A stretch of DNA of 34,570 bases, from NCBI GenBank assembly GCA_937942085.1, contig CALDGA010000027.1, forward strand, positions 1 to 34,570. Reading direction: 5' to 3'. Under the pieces are notes generated by a model. That model was not told the origin of the DNA and ran no database searches. It saw nothing but the letters and a program-made list of their open reading frames with translations. The DNA is from an uncultured Flavobacteriales bacterium. Its GTDB lineage: Bacteria > Bacteroidota > Bacteroidia > Flavobacteriales > Schleiferiaceae. Made by a program: the position numbers and the translations under genes. Positions 6,271 to 12,765 of this stretch are shown one piece after another (the first letter of the stretch is position 1; each line of letters begins with the position of its first letter).

Positions 6271-7306
6271 CGTGGCGCCGGGGCCCCTGACGCCCCGTTT
6301 GCTTACCCATCTTCGGTGGGCCGTAAGCCCCAGCTTTGGCCCCCGTGCGGGGGCCTTATCCCCGTCCCTCCCTGCCCCTGAAGCGGGGCTATTTACCCGG
6401 GAGGGGTTAGGGGACCAGGTGCGTCCACGATTAAATGCCATATTACCTGGCGTTTTTAACCTATTTTGGGAAACAGCTAAAAAGTTAAATCTAGGCCCCT
6501 GTTTTAGCTTTTTACAGATAAAAGCTGGCGGGGCAAATTGTTAATTAAATGCCGCTATTAAACGCCGCATTTAACTTGATGTTGGTTCTGTTGACTAACC
6601 ATCCCCGAAAGCTGCCAGGCGCGTAGCTGAGGTTAAATTTTAGGCGTTTTGCTGGCATTTAATATTGGAGGCGTCCTCTTTTTTTATTTTCCCCGGGACG
6701 GTCCCGGGGGGAGGACGCCTAAGGCCCGGAGGGTCGTTATGAGACAATTAGCGAGCGCCCTCCGGGAGGCGGGTCTTTCCCGCCTCCCGGAGGGGAGGTC
6801 CAGTTTGTCTCCCGCGGAGAGGTTGAAAAGCCTCTCCGCGGAGAGGCGAACAATTTATATATTTTGTTGGCTCCCCGGCTATCAGCCGAGGGGCCAACTT
6901 TTCACCGTCACCCCGCAAGGGGTGACGGTGAGCGGCTTCTCCTGGCCCATTTATGGGCCCGGAGGGCCGCAGCGTCATTTCATGGTCCCTATAGAGAATT
7001 ATAGGGACCAGTTTTCCATTCTGGCGGCGGTCGCCGACGTGGCAGACCGCCATGCGTTTCTGGGAGACGGGGACGTCCTCAACGTCCCCGTATTCCCCCA
7101 CCACAACTCCCGGCGGTCTCGCCGGGAGTACGAGCTGGAGGACCACGTCCTCCAGCTCATTCGTCACCCGAACCTTCGGGTGGCGGTGGTGTAAATTTTG
7201 CCCCCCGTTTTTCGGGGGGCAATAGGGAAGGCAAACCCGGGGACGCTCCCCACGCAATACGACGGGGAGCGTCCCCTTTGTCCAACCGGGATGTTCCCGG
7301 TTGGAC
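6271..7306 (+). ncRNA. Candidate giant structured RNA / GC-rich hairpin array
   Basis: Arms listed by position. 5' module: 6279-6284/6292-6297; 6301-6306/6323-6328 enclosing a C(UUCG)G loop at 6311-6316; 6338-6345/6348-6355; nested 6360-6363/6410-6413, 6366-6372/6399-6405 and 6374-6378/6385-6389; 6415-6420/6445-6450; 6475-6482/6502-6509; 6495-6499/6530-6534; 6506-6512/6520-6526; 6545-6552/6567-6574. Array: 6669-6678/6711-6720 enclosing 6691-6698/6702-6709; 6758-6773/6779-6794 (16 bp); 6812-6822/6831-6841; 6867-6880/6884-6897 (one U.G, one mismatch); 6902-6914/6919-6931 with a GCAA loop; 6932-6970 compound; 6983-6993/7000-7010; 7026-7051; 7067-7076/7082-7091; 7106-7115/7120-7129; 7132-7143/7147-7158; 7165-7172/7175-7182; 7198-7207/7213-7222; 7239-7251/7264-7276; 7280-7291/7295-7306. 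Lines I counted here are about 67% G+C against about 40% in a nearby gene. UUCG, GNRA and U.G pairs favour + strand RNA. It recalls the large ornate phage RNAs (GOLLD, ROOL) in character, but I recognise no consensus. Confidence 0.65.
6739..7194 (+). CDS. Possible 151-residue protein encoded within the hairpin array
   Basis: ATG 6739 follows GGAGGG (6728-6733) by five bases, a credible ribosome site. By codon count GC3 is about 74%, clearly above position 2 (about 50%), the pattern of a real gene in G+C-rich DNA. Against it, nearly every part of the frame is also an arm of a perfect hairpin, the hairpins continue on both sides of the ORF, and the antisense strand is open too. The product has an Arg/Pro/Gly-rich N-terminus, a FTVTPQGVTV beta-like segment, FSILAAVADVADRHAF, and EYELEDHVLQLI near the end. 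No family recognised. It may be a gene with structure-constrained codons or a fortuitous frame in a structured RNA. Confidence 0.4.
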   Translation: MRQLASALREAGLSRLPEGRSSLSPAERLKSLSAERRTIYIFCWLPGYQPRGQLFTVTPQGVTVSGFSWPIYGPGGPQRHFMVPIENYRDQFSILAAVADVADRHAFLGDGDVLNVPVFPHHNSRRSRREYELEDHVLQLIRHPNLRVAVV

Positions 7307-7342
7307 TTTCCTTTAGCTATCCTGGAGCAAAGGAGGTTGGCG

Positions 7343-7642
7343 ATGGTAGATCGCGAGAAGGTTTTCCAGAATCCTGAGATTATTCAAGGTGCGATTGTGG
7401 AAGTACTTCAGTCATCGCTTGTTTCGGATCGTTTGCGCCGAAGCATTGTTATTACGCCAGCGGGCATTGTGGTAAAACTTGATGAGGACGATTGGAACTA
7501 TTTGCGACGGTTGGTAAAAACACAGCTTAATCATTTTTTGGATTTTTTGGATGCTATTTATTACCGAACCGACATTTTGTTAGATCCAGTGGAATTGCTA
7601 CCTAAGGTTCGATTTATACGAGGAGAGGTGTGGTATGAATGA
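7343..7642 (+). CDS. Small unknown protein after the RNA region
   Basis: 99 residues. ATG 7343 was chosen because AAAGGAGG ends at 7336 with a 6-base spacer. A further in-frame start at 7301 lies inside the last hairpin of the array. The protein is probably helix (EIIQGAIVEVLQSSL) then a hairpin (SIVITPAGIVVKL), then a long helix with DWNYLRRLVKTQLNHFLDFL. The ITPAGIVV segment echoes the VTPQG segments of the ORFs at 5101 and 6739. Codon composition returns to that of the rest of the genome. No known family. Confidence 0.7.
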   Translation: MVDREKVFQNPEIIQGAIVEVLQSSLVSDRLRRSIVITPAGIVVKLDEDDWNYLRRLVKTQLNHFLDFLDAIYYRTDILLDPVELLPKVRFIRGEVWYE

Positions 7643-7707
7643 GAGCCTATTAACATCCAAATGTAGACTAATTTCAGAATAACCACTCACATGGAGGAGG
7701 AATCGGA

Positions 7708-8862
7708 ATGTCGGATCGTCCGTTGCTTGTGGCTATATCGGATATCCACCTGCGAAATTCTGGTAGATATCTCTTTGCATCTAGACCATTCATTCAAGAT
7801 GATTTGATCGTAGCGATTGATGAGTTTTGTCGTTTGGTTGAGCAATTGAAACCGAAAGGGGTTGTCGTTTCTGGGGATTTTTTCCACAGCAAACAGATTT
7901 CTGCCGGGGATCTCGAACTGGCTATGAAGATCATTGACGTCTGTAAAGCCAATTGCGATGAGCTATTCTATGTACAGGGACAGCATGATCGATTCGAGCC
8001 TCACTTTATCTCGGTTCTAAATAAAAAAGCCATTTATCTGAACGATTTAGAATTTAAATTCTACGGGTATACGCTGCGTGGGCTGGATTATCACTTAAAT
8101 CCCTTGGAGGTTATCTACGACATTCCAGAGGCAGATATCTTTGTTACGCATCAAACCTGGAAAGAACGACCGAATGAGGTTTTCGGAACCATTACCATCC
8201 AAGAATTAACACGACGGTTCCGACTTACTATTTGCGGCGACATCCATACGCATGCCATCTATCGTGTGGATGGCAAAATCGAAAAGCTATTTGCGGAATC
8301 GGGACGCAAATGGCATTTTCCACGAATGTTTGTTTCGCCGGGACCACTATGTTTGCAGAAGCTCGATATTAAAGAAAAATGCGGTGTGGCCGTTGTATGG
8401 GATGATTTGAGCGTCCAGAGTGTCTTTCTCCCTGGACGTATTGTCGCCGTTGAACGGTTTTATTCCGATGTATCCGTTCGAGATTTTATCGAAAAACGAT
8501 TGCCACAACTACTAACGAGTGCGCAATTGCTACCCGAACCAATACGGCCGATCATTGTGCTGGCAAAATGCATCGAACCGCTTCCACAACTACATGAACT
8601 AGCACAGCTTCTCGAAGGGAAGGGGTTCGTATTCTTTGCGTTTGAAAAATTACAACACTCTAATCCAACCGTTGATATGGCAACGCCCAAAACAATTCAA
8701 CAGATTATCAACGAAATCTTTGAAGCCAATGTGCATAAGGAATATATATTGCGACTTTTTGACGCCGCAAAACATGGGCGGCTGGATGAGGAACTTTCAG
8801 CGATCGCAAAACAGCTAAAACCTACCAAGAAGGGAACTGCAAACGATGCTTCAACTACATAA
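7708..8862 (+). CDS. sbcD: SbcD/Mre11-like (T4 gp47-type) recombination nuclease subunit
   Basis: 384 residues with start ATG 7708 behind GGAGGAGG. Calcineurin-like phosphoesterase motifs appear in order: SDIHL (11-15), GDFFH (56-60), GQHD (91-94, where GNHD is usual), THQ at about 149 and GDIHTH near 178. These ligate the two metals of Mre11-type nucleases. With the SbcC partner encoded next (17-bp overlap) it should form the end-processing MR complex used in recombination-dependent phage replication. The Gln in place of the motif III Asn is unusual and may lower or change activity. An imperfect copy of the 18-bp palindrome lies within the coding sequence at 8047-8064. Confidence 0.92.
   Translation: MSDRPLLVAISDIHLRNSGRYLFASRPFIQDDLIVAIDEFCRLVEQLKPKGVVVSGDFFHSKQISAGDLELAMKIIDVCKANCDELFYVQGQHDRFEPHFISVLNKKAIYLNDLEFKFYGYTLRGLDYHLNPLEVIYDIPEADIFVTHQTWKERPNEVFGTITIQELTRRFRLTICGDIHTHAIYRVDGKIEKLFAESGRKWHFPRMFVSPGPLCLQKLDIKEKCGVAVVWDDLSVQSVFLPGRIVAVERFYSDVSVRDFIEKRLPQLLTSAQLLPEPIRPIIVLAKCIEPLPQLHELAQLLEGKGFVFFAFEKLQHSNPTVDMATPKTIQQIINEIFEANVHKEYILRLFDAAKHGRLDEELSAIAKQLKPTKKGTANDASTT
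8047..8064. repeat. Imperfect palindrome copy inside sbcD (17 of 18)
   Basis: Differs from the recurrent 18-bp palindrome only in its last base (C for A), which breaks the outer pair. It is read in frame as LEFKFY within the phosphoesterase. It is the only copy inside an ORF body and not at a gene junction, so it may be a chance relic, a weak site, or the ancestor of the family. Confidence 0.6.
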
Positions 8863-10870
8863 CCTCTATCTGGAAAACTTTTGTCAACACAATGGTATTT
8901 TCCATTTTAAACCAGGGATCAACGTTCTTTTGGGCGCAAATGGATCGGGCAAGAGCAATCTTTTAGCCGCAATCCACTTTGCGCTTTTAGGAAAGGTTCC
9001 AAATCGAACGAAGCAATCCCTTGTGCAATTTGGAAAAGATCACTTTAAGGTTCGACTCGATTTTAGTTGTCGAGGTACGCTGTATGCCGTTGAACGTACT
9101 TCGACCGGAGATGCAACCCTGGTGCGGGTAGTACCAGCAGGAGTATCGAAAGGTGCACAGATTGTAAATCAAGAGCTTGCCAACTTAGGATTTACGGAAA
9201 ATCTGCTTAAGAGAATTTTTATTCTACAAGGCGATTTGGATCAATTTCTTCTCAGCTCGCCGGCAAATCGAATTAAATATTTGATGGATTTAGTGCCTGA
9301 TCTGCCTCTTTTTGAAAAAATATGGAAGCAGATCGGCGCCATTACCGATAAAATCAAAATTTACGCGCTTCCCAAAGCGCCAGATCCAGCACGTGTTGCT
9401 GCCTGCCGACAAAAGATTCGAAAGATTGATGCCGCTCTTACCAAATTACAAGAGCGTATCGTCGTCTTAAAAACAGCGCTGGAAAGCTCGCTAAGTCAGT
9501 CAGAATATGAAGCCTATCAAGCCGAGCTTTCCAGATTGCAATCGACGATACAGTCTAATAAGGAAAAACTGTTGCAAATTAAAGAACAACTGCAACAGAT
9601 TGATCATCGGCAGTTGGAACTTATTGCACCCTACGGAAGCAGCGATAATCTAAAACGGCAGCTGCAACAGGAATCCCATAAGTTACTTCAGCTAATTCAG
9701 ACAAAACGATGGGTTGCGCAAGAGATTGCACGCATTTTGGATGCTTTTACAAAGCGACCCAAATTGGAACACGATATTCGTCTGAGGCTAAAGGACTTAG
9801 ACAAGCAGTTCTATTCTTCTCTGACCAGCCTTAAATTAGCATCGCAAGCGGAAGCTCAGCAACGTTGCCCAATCTGCGGCAGCCGTGATTTTGATGTCGC
9901 ACAGCTTCATACCCGTATTGCACTGTTAAAGGCACACCTTGCACGACTTCAGCAGGACAGAGCAGTAATTGAGGAGCAACTGTCGAATGCGAATTTACGC
10001 AAAGAAGCGATTCAGTATCGACATCGCTTAAAACAACGAATTCATGAAGTGCGCAGCAAGCAGCGAGAATTGACGGAAATTGAATCGCTCCAGGAACTAG
10101 TACATCGATTTCAAGACGCAAACGATCAGCTCGAAAATTTGGAAAAGCAGAAAACTGCACTTTTGGCAACTCAAGCCGCGCTTGAGGCAGCAACCGAGCA
10201 AGCCGAATACGCATTATCTGCCTTGCAGTCCTTGCATGGTAGACAGGTTATTTCATCCGAGCAAAAACAATCTCTCCAAGAGCAGCTTCAATATTGCCTT
10301 GAGAGGCAACGATATCTTCAAGACCGTTTAAGTCATTTCAATGGACGGCTATCGTCAGCCGAAGCGGCAATTAAGCAGCGTAAGCGGGTTTTGGCCATAA
10401 ACCGCTATCGGCGCATTTGGTCGGACCGATTAGCGTCGCTGCGCGCGCAATTTCATCGCTCCGTGCTTCCAAGCCAGATTCTTAATCGAATTACCGAATA
10501 CTGGATTGCACATTCAAACGATCTGTTAGCGCAGTTGGAAGCGCAGTTTTCCATTGAGCGTATAACAGACGATAAAACATTGCTTATTAGAGGTAAAGAC
10601 GGAGTAACGTTTTCGGATCATTACCTTTCTGGCGGTCAACGGGTGCTGCTGTCGCTTGTGCTGCATTTGGCCGAGATTGCGTTTTTAGGCGGAGAAACTT
10701 CGACAATTATTATCGATGAGCCAACGGTATATTTGGACGAGGACCATCGCCACGGATTTGTTGAATTGCTAAAGAAAATCAAAGCACATACGAACCTTCA
10801 TTCGCAGATGATTCTGACAACACATGATGCAATTCTGCAAGATGCCGCCGATCATCTTGTTCGGATATAG
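8846..10870 (+). CDS. sbcC: SbcC/Rad50-like (T4 gp46-type) SMC-family ATPase
   Basis: 674 residues. Walker A GANGSGKS at 30-37 follows a typical FCQHNGIFHF start. Long coiled-coil arms flank a zinc hook CPIC at 341-344. The C-terminal lobe has YLSGGQ (signature, Ser595), then STIIIDEP (Walker B) and a D-loop YLDED, and an H-loop TTHD near the end. The length equals small phage gp46 proteins. It partners the upstream SbcD-like nuclease, and the start lies within that gene with a GGGAAC-type ribosome site. The complex tethers and resects DNA ends for recombination-primed replication. Confidence 0.95.
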   Translation: MLQLHNLYLENFCQHNGIFHFKPGINVLLGANGSGKSNLLAAIHFALLGKVPNRTKQSLVQFGKDHFKVRLDFSCRGTLYAVERTSTGDATLVRVVPAGVSKGAQIVNQELANLGFTENLLKRIFILQGDLDQFLLSSPANRIKYLMDLVPDLPLFEKIWKQIGAITDKIKIYALPKAPDPARVAACRQKIRKIDAALTKLQERIVVLKTALESSLSQSEYEAYQAELSRLQSTIQSNKEKLLQIKEQLQQIDHRQLELIAPYGSSDNLKRQLQQESHKLLQLIQTKRWVAQEIARILDAFTKRPKLEHDIRLRLKDLDKQFYSSLTSLKLASQAEAQQRCPICGSRDFDVAQLHTRIALLKAHLARLQQDRAVIEEQLSNANLRKEAIQYRHRLKQRIHEVRSKQRELTEIESLQELVHRFQDANDQLENLEKQKTALLATQAALEAATEQAEYALSALQSLHGRQVISSEQKQSLQEQLQYCLERQRYLQDRLSHFNGRLSSAEAAIKQRKRVLAINRYRRIWSDRLASLRAQFHRSVLPSQILNRITEYWIAHSNDLLAQLEAQFSIERITDDKTLLIRGKDGVTFSDHYLSGGQRVLLSLVLHLAEIAFLGGETSTIIIDEPTVYLDEDHRHGFVELLKKIKAHTNLHSQMILTTHDAILQDAADHLVRI

Positions 10871-10873
10871 CTC

Positions 10874-10903
10874 CTCAGGAGGTAGCAGCTCAGGAGGTAG
10901 CAG
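10874..10903 (+). repeat. Tandem duplicate of a 15-bp ribosome-binding segment
   Basis: CTCAGGAGGTAGCAG occurs twice back to back (10874-10888 and 10889-10903), just before ATG 10906. Each unit contains an AGGAGG. Only the second is at a normal distance (8 bases); the first could act as a standby site. It looks like a recent slippage duplication. Confidence 0.85.
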
Positions 10904-10905
10904 CG

Positions 10906-11757
10906 ATGTGTGAGCACTTGGTAGCGGTTCCATGCAAAGAACAGCCGAATCTGTTTGAAACCAACATCCGACGGAAACCACTTACAGTTGCAAATTTGAG
11001 AGGTATTAAAGCGACGACACTGTATATATTGGGCGTTCCAGCGTCGTTTCCGTTAATTTATCGGCTTTATGGGCATAATCGCATTTTTCTATTTTCGAAA
11101 AAGTTCTACGAGAAGGCATGCTGTCAATTGCCGGATCTTGTAGAACGGTTGCCAAATACGGATTTAGTTGAAGTCGATGAGAAAGTTATGTCGGTCGTGC
11201 GAATGGATATTGAGCATAAGACCCATCCGGTTTTAAAGACGATGCGCTGGCTCAATATCGATTTGGACAAATGTCGAGCACTTATGTATGCGATTATGGA
11301 TCCTCGATTATTTCAAGGGTCGTCGGCAGCCTTTTCTCAATCGCATATCGCAGCGATTTTAAAGCATCTTGGATTAACATACAGAGTTTTTACCAAAACG
11401 TATAAGGGCAACGAAACCTTGGCTCACCTTTGTCTCCGTTGCTGGTATTCGGCACATAAATTTAAACAGTTTTCGAAGGAATTATTAGAAAACAATGTGA
11501 AGCGACTTTTATTGCCGAACCAGGAATCAGGACTTCGTATTGAGAAACCAGGCAATCATTTTTGGCGAATGTATTTTAATCTATCTACTTTTGGATTTGA
11601 CCCGAAGGCCGCGTTTAAAACGACGAAGCATTTCATCAATCTGTTTTTGCGATTGTGGGGGAAGTATTTAGTTGGGAAACCGTTTTATCCAGAACGGTTG
11701 TTTAAATATCGTGCCGTTGCGGAATTGTGTCGTAAATATCTTAAGTTTCTGGAGTAG
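10906..11757 (+). CDS. Unknown basic protein next to recombination genes
   Basis: 283 residues with start ATG 10906 after the duplicated AGGAGG segment. Cysteines are scattered (CEH, CC, CLRC) without a clear zinc layout. The sequence is mixed alpha/beta and basic, with aromatic-rich segments (WRMYFNLSTFGFD, HFINLFLRLWGKYL) towards the C-terminus. No nuclease, helicase or polymerase motif found. Its place between the gp46-like gene and the SF2 helicase suggests a role in replication or recombination, but that is only context. Confidence 0.75.
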   Translation: MCEHLVAVPCKEQPNLFETNIRRKPLTVANLRGIKATTLYILGVPASFPLIYRLYGHNRIFLFSKKFYEKACCQLPDLVERLPNTDLVEVDEKVMSVVRMDIEHKTHPVLKTMRWLNIDLDKCRALMYAIMDPRLFQGSSAAFSQSHIAAILKHLGLTYRVFTKTYKGNETLAHLCLRCWYSAHKFKQFSKELLENNVKRLLLPNQESGLRIEKPGNHFWRMYFNLSTFGFDPKAAFKTTKHFINLFLRLWGKYLVGKPFYPERLFKYRAVAELCRKYLKFLE

Positions 11758-11805
11758 GCTGAACCTCCGAATTTCGTTCTCAAGGCTTAACAAACGGAGG
11801 CAAAC

Positions 11806-12156
11806 ATGGCTACAACAAAGAATAAACGGAACAGTCAGACTTCTACATTTTGGACGGCGCTGAAACTTCTTATATTACATCATTTTCAGGTCGACTCCAT
11901 TAAGATCGTCGAACGTTCTGACGGTAAGCACATTTGCGCGGAAGTTTCTTATAAGGATGCACCCTCATTTCGGTTCTTTATTTATCTTAGTGCCGATGGA
12001 TCCGCAATACACACTGTTGGCGAAGTTTCAAGCCGCGATAATTCTGAATCTCTATTTCGACTCGCGATGGCGATACTGGACGAACTAATGCCCTCATCAA
12101 GTCGCGGGGAACACTATTGGATACGCAGACTTTTAGAGTTGAGTCCGGCTGACTAA
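11806..12156 (+). CDS. Duplicated small unknown protein, copy A
   Basis: 116 residues with start ATG 11806 and GGAGG at 11796-11800. Residues from FWTALKLLILHH to the end are repeated in the ORF that ends at 12659. The fold appears to be a helix followed by a three-strand sheet (SIKIVERSDGKHICAEVSY, FRFFIYLSADGSAIHTV) and a C-terminal helix (YWIRRLLELSPAD). No family recognised. Copy A has the good ribosome site and its own N-terminus (MATTKNKRN), so it is probably the parent gene. Confidence 0.7.
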   Translation: MATTKNKRNSQTSTFWTALKLLILHHFQVDSIKIVERSDGKHICAEVSYKDAPSFRFFIYLSADGSAIHTVGEVSSRDNSESLFRLAMAILDELMPSSSRGEHYWIRRLLELSPAD

Positions 12157-12261
12157 GACCGATTTGGTTTAGAATTTAAATTCTAATTAATCGGTAATCA
12201 GGCAAAGCTTCGCATAGCGGTTGGAGAACGACGTATGACAGATGAAAAATCGGTAACGATA
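11850..12261 (+). repeat. Direct repeat unit A of a 0.4-kb tandem duplication
   Basis: 412 bp matching 12353-12765 at an offset of 503 (504 after a one-base indel at 12231). It covers most of the small gene, the palindrome, the intergenic region and the first nine codons of the SF2 helicase gene. The intergenic parts are almost identical and the differences cluster near the 3' end of the small gene. Confidence 0.9.
12169..12186. repeat. 18-bp palindrome copy 3
   Basis: Exact copy 12 bases after the TAA of duplicated gene copy A. An outer inverted repeat ACCGATT ... AATCGGT surrounds it with a 3- and 2-base interruption, making a long interrupted hairpin. Confidence 0.9.
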
Positions 12262-12297
12262 TGGTTCTGCCATCGGCATCGGACAAACGCAGGCTAA
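12235..12297 (+). pseudogene. Truncated 5' end of the SF2 helicase gene
   Basis: ATG 12235 and eight further codons (MTDEKSVTI) are the same as the start of the helicase gene at 12739, with the same upstream ribosome site, then the sequence diverges and stops after 20 codons at 12295-12297. It is a by-product of the tandem duplication. If translated it would give a 20-residue peptide and could compete for initiation. Confidence 0.75.
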
Positions 12298-12302
12298 AGG
12301 CT

Positions 12303-12659
12303 ATGTATTACGTAAAGGTGTCAGTACATGTGGGAACATCCGGAAGAATTTATTGGACGGCGCTGAAACTTCTTATATTACACCATTTTCGGGTCGACTC
12401 CATTAAGATCGTCGAACGTTCTGACGGTAAGTACATTGGCGCGGAAGTTTCTTATAAGGATGCACCCTCATTTCGGTTCTTTATTTATCTTAGTGCCGAT
12501 GGATCCGCAATACACACTGTTGGCACAGGTTCAAGCCGCGATAATTCTGAATATATATATCGACTCGTTCGAGCGATACTGGACGGAATACTGCCCTCCG
12601 CACGTCTAGAGGAACACTATTGGATACGCAGACTTTTAGAGTTGAGTCCGGCTGACTAA
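12303..12659 (+). CDS. Duplicated small unknown protein, copy B
   Basis: 118 residues from ATG 12303; an in-frame ATG at 12261 would add 14 residues and would overlap the helicase remnant. Neither has a strong ribosome site, so expression may be low or coupled to the remnant peptide. From YWTALKLLILHH onward it parallels copy A, with changes concentrated around YIYRLVRAILDGILPSARLEEHY. The N-terminus differs from copy A because the duplication breakpoint lies just before TGGACGGCGC. The frame is open throughout, which argues for retained function. Confidence 0.6.
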   Translation: MYYVKVSVHVGTSGRIYWTALKLLILHHFRVDSIKIVERSDGKYIGAEVSYKDAPSFRFFIYLSADGSAIHTVGTGSSRDNSEYIYRLVRAILDGILPSARLEEHYWIRRLLELSPAD

Positions 12660-12765
12660 GACCGATTTGGTTTAGAATTTAAATTCTAATTAATCGGTAA
12701 TCAGGCAAAGCTTCGCGTAACGGTTGGAGAACGAACGTATGACAGATGAAAAATCGGTAACGATA
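12353..12765 (+). repeat. Direct repeat unit B of the tandem duplication
   Basis: Partner of 11850-12261. It includes copy B of the small gene, palindrome copy 4 and the true start of the SF2 helicase gene. One extra A before the helicase ATG lengthens the ribosome-site spacer relative to unit A. Confidence 0.9.
12672..12689. repeat. 18-bp palindrome copy 4
   Basis: Exact copy, located 12 bases after the TAA of duplicated gene copy B, with the same outer ACCGATT/AATCGGT arms as copy 3. It arose by the tandem duplication and so is not an independent insertion. The helicase gene starts about 50 bases downstream. Confidence 0.9.

Noticed and set aside
6218-6544. A 108-codon open frame on the + strand in the structured region
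   Set aside because: It starts without a ribosome site, its sequence is only the translation of hairpin arms and A-rich linkers, and the codon pattern is not gene-like.
6748-7257. A 169-codon frame on the - strand across the hairpin array
   Set aside because: Stop-poor because of high G+C and palindromic arms. All neighbours are on + and it has no supporting ribosome site.
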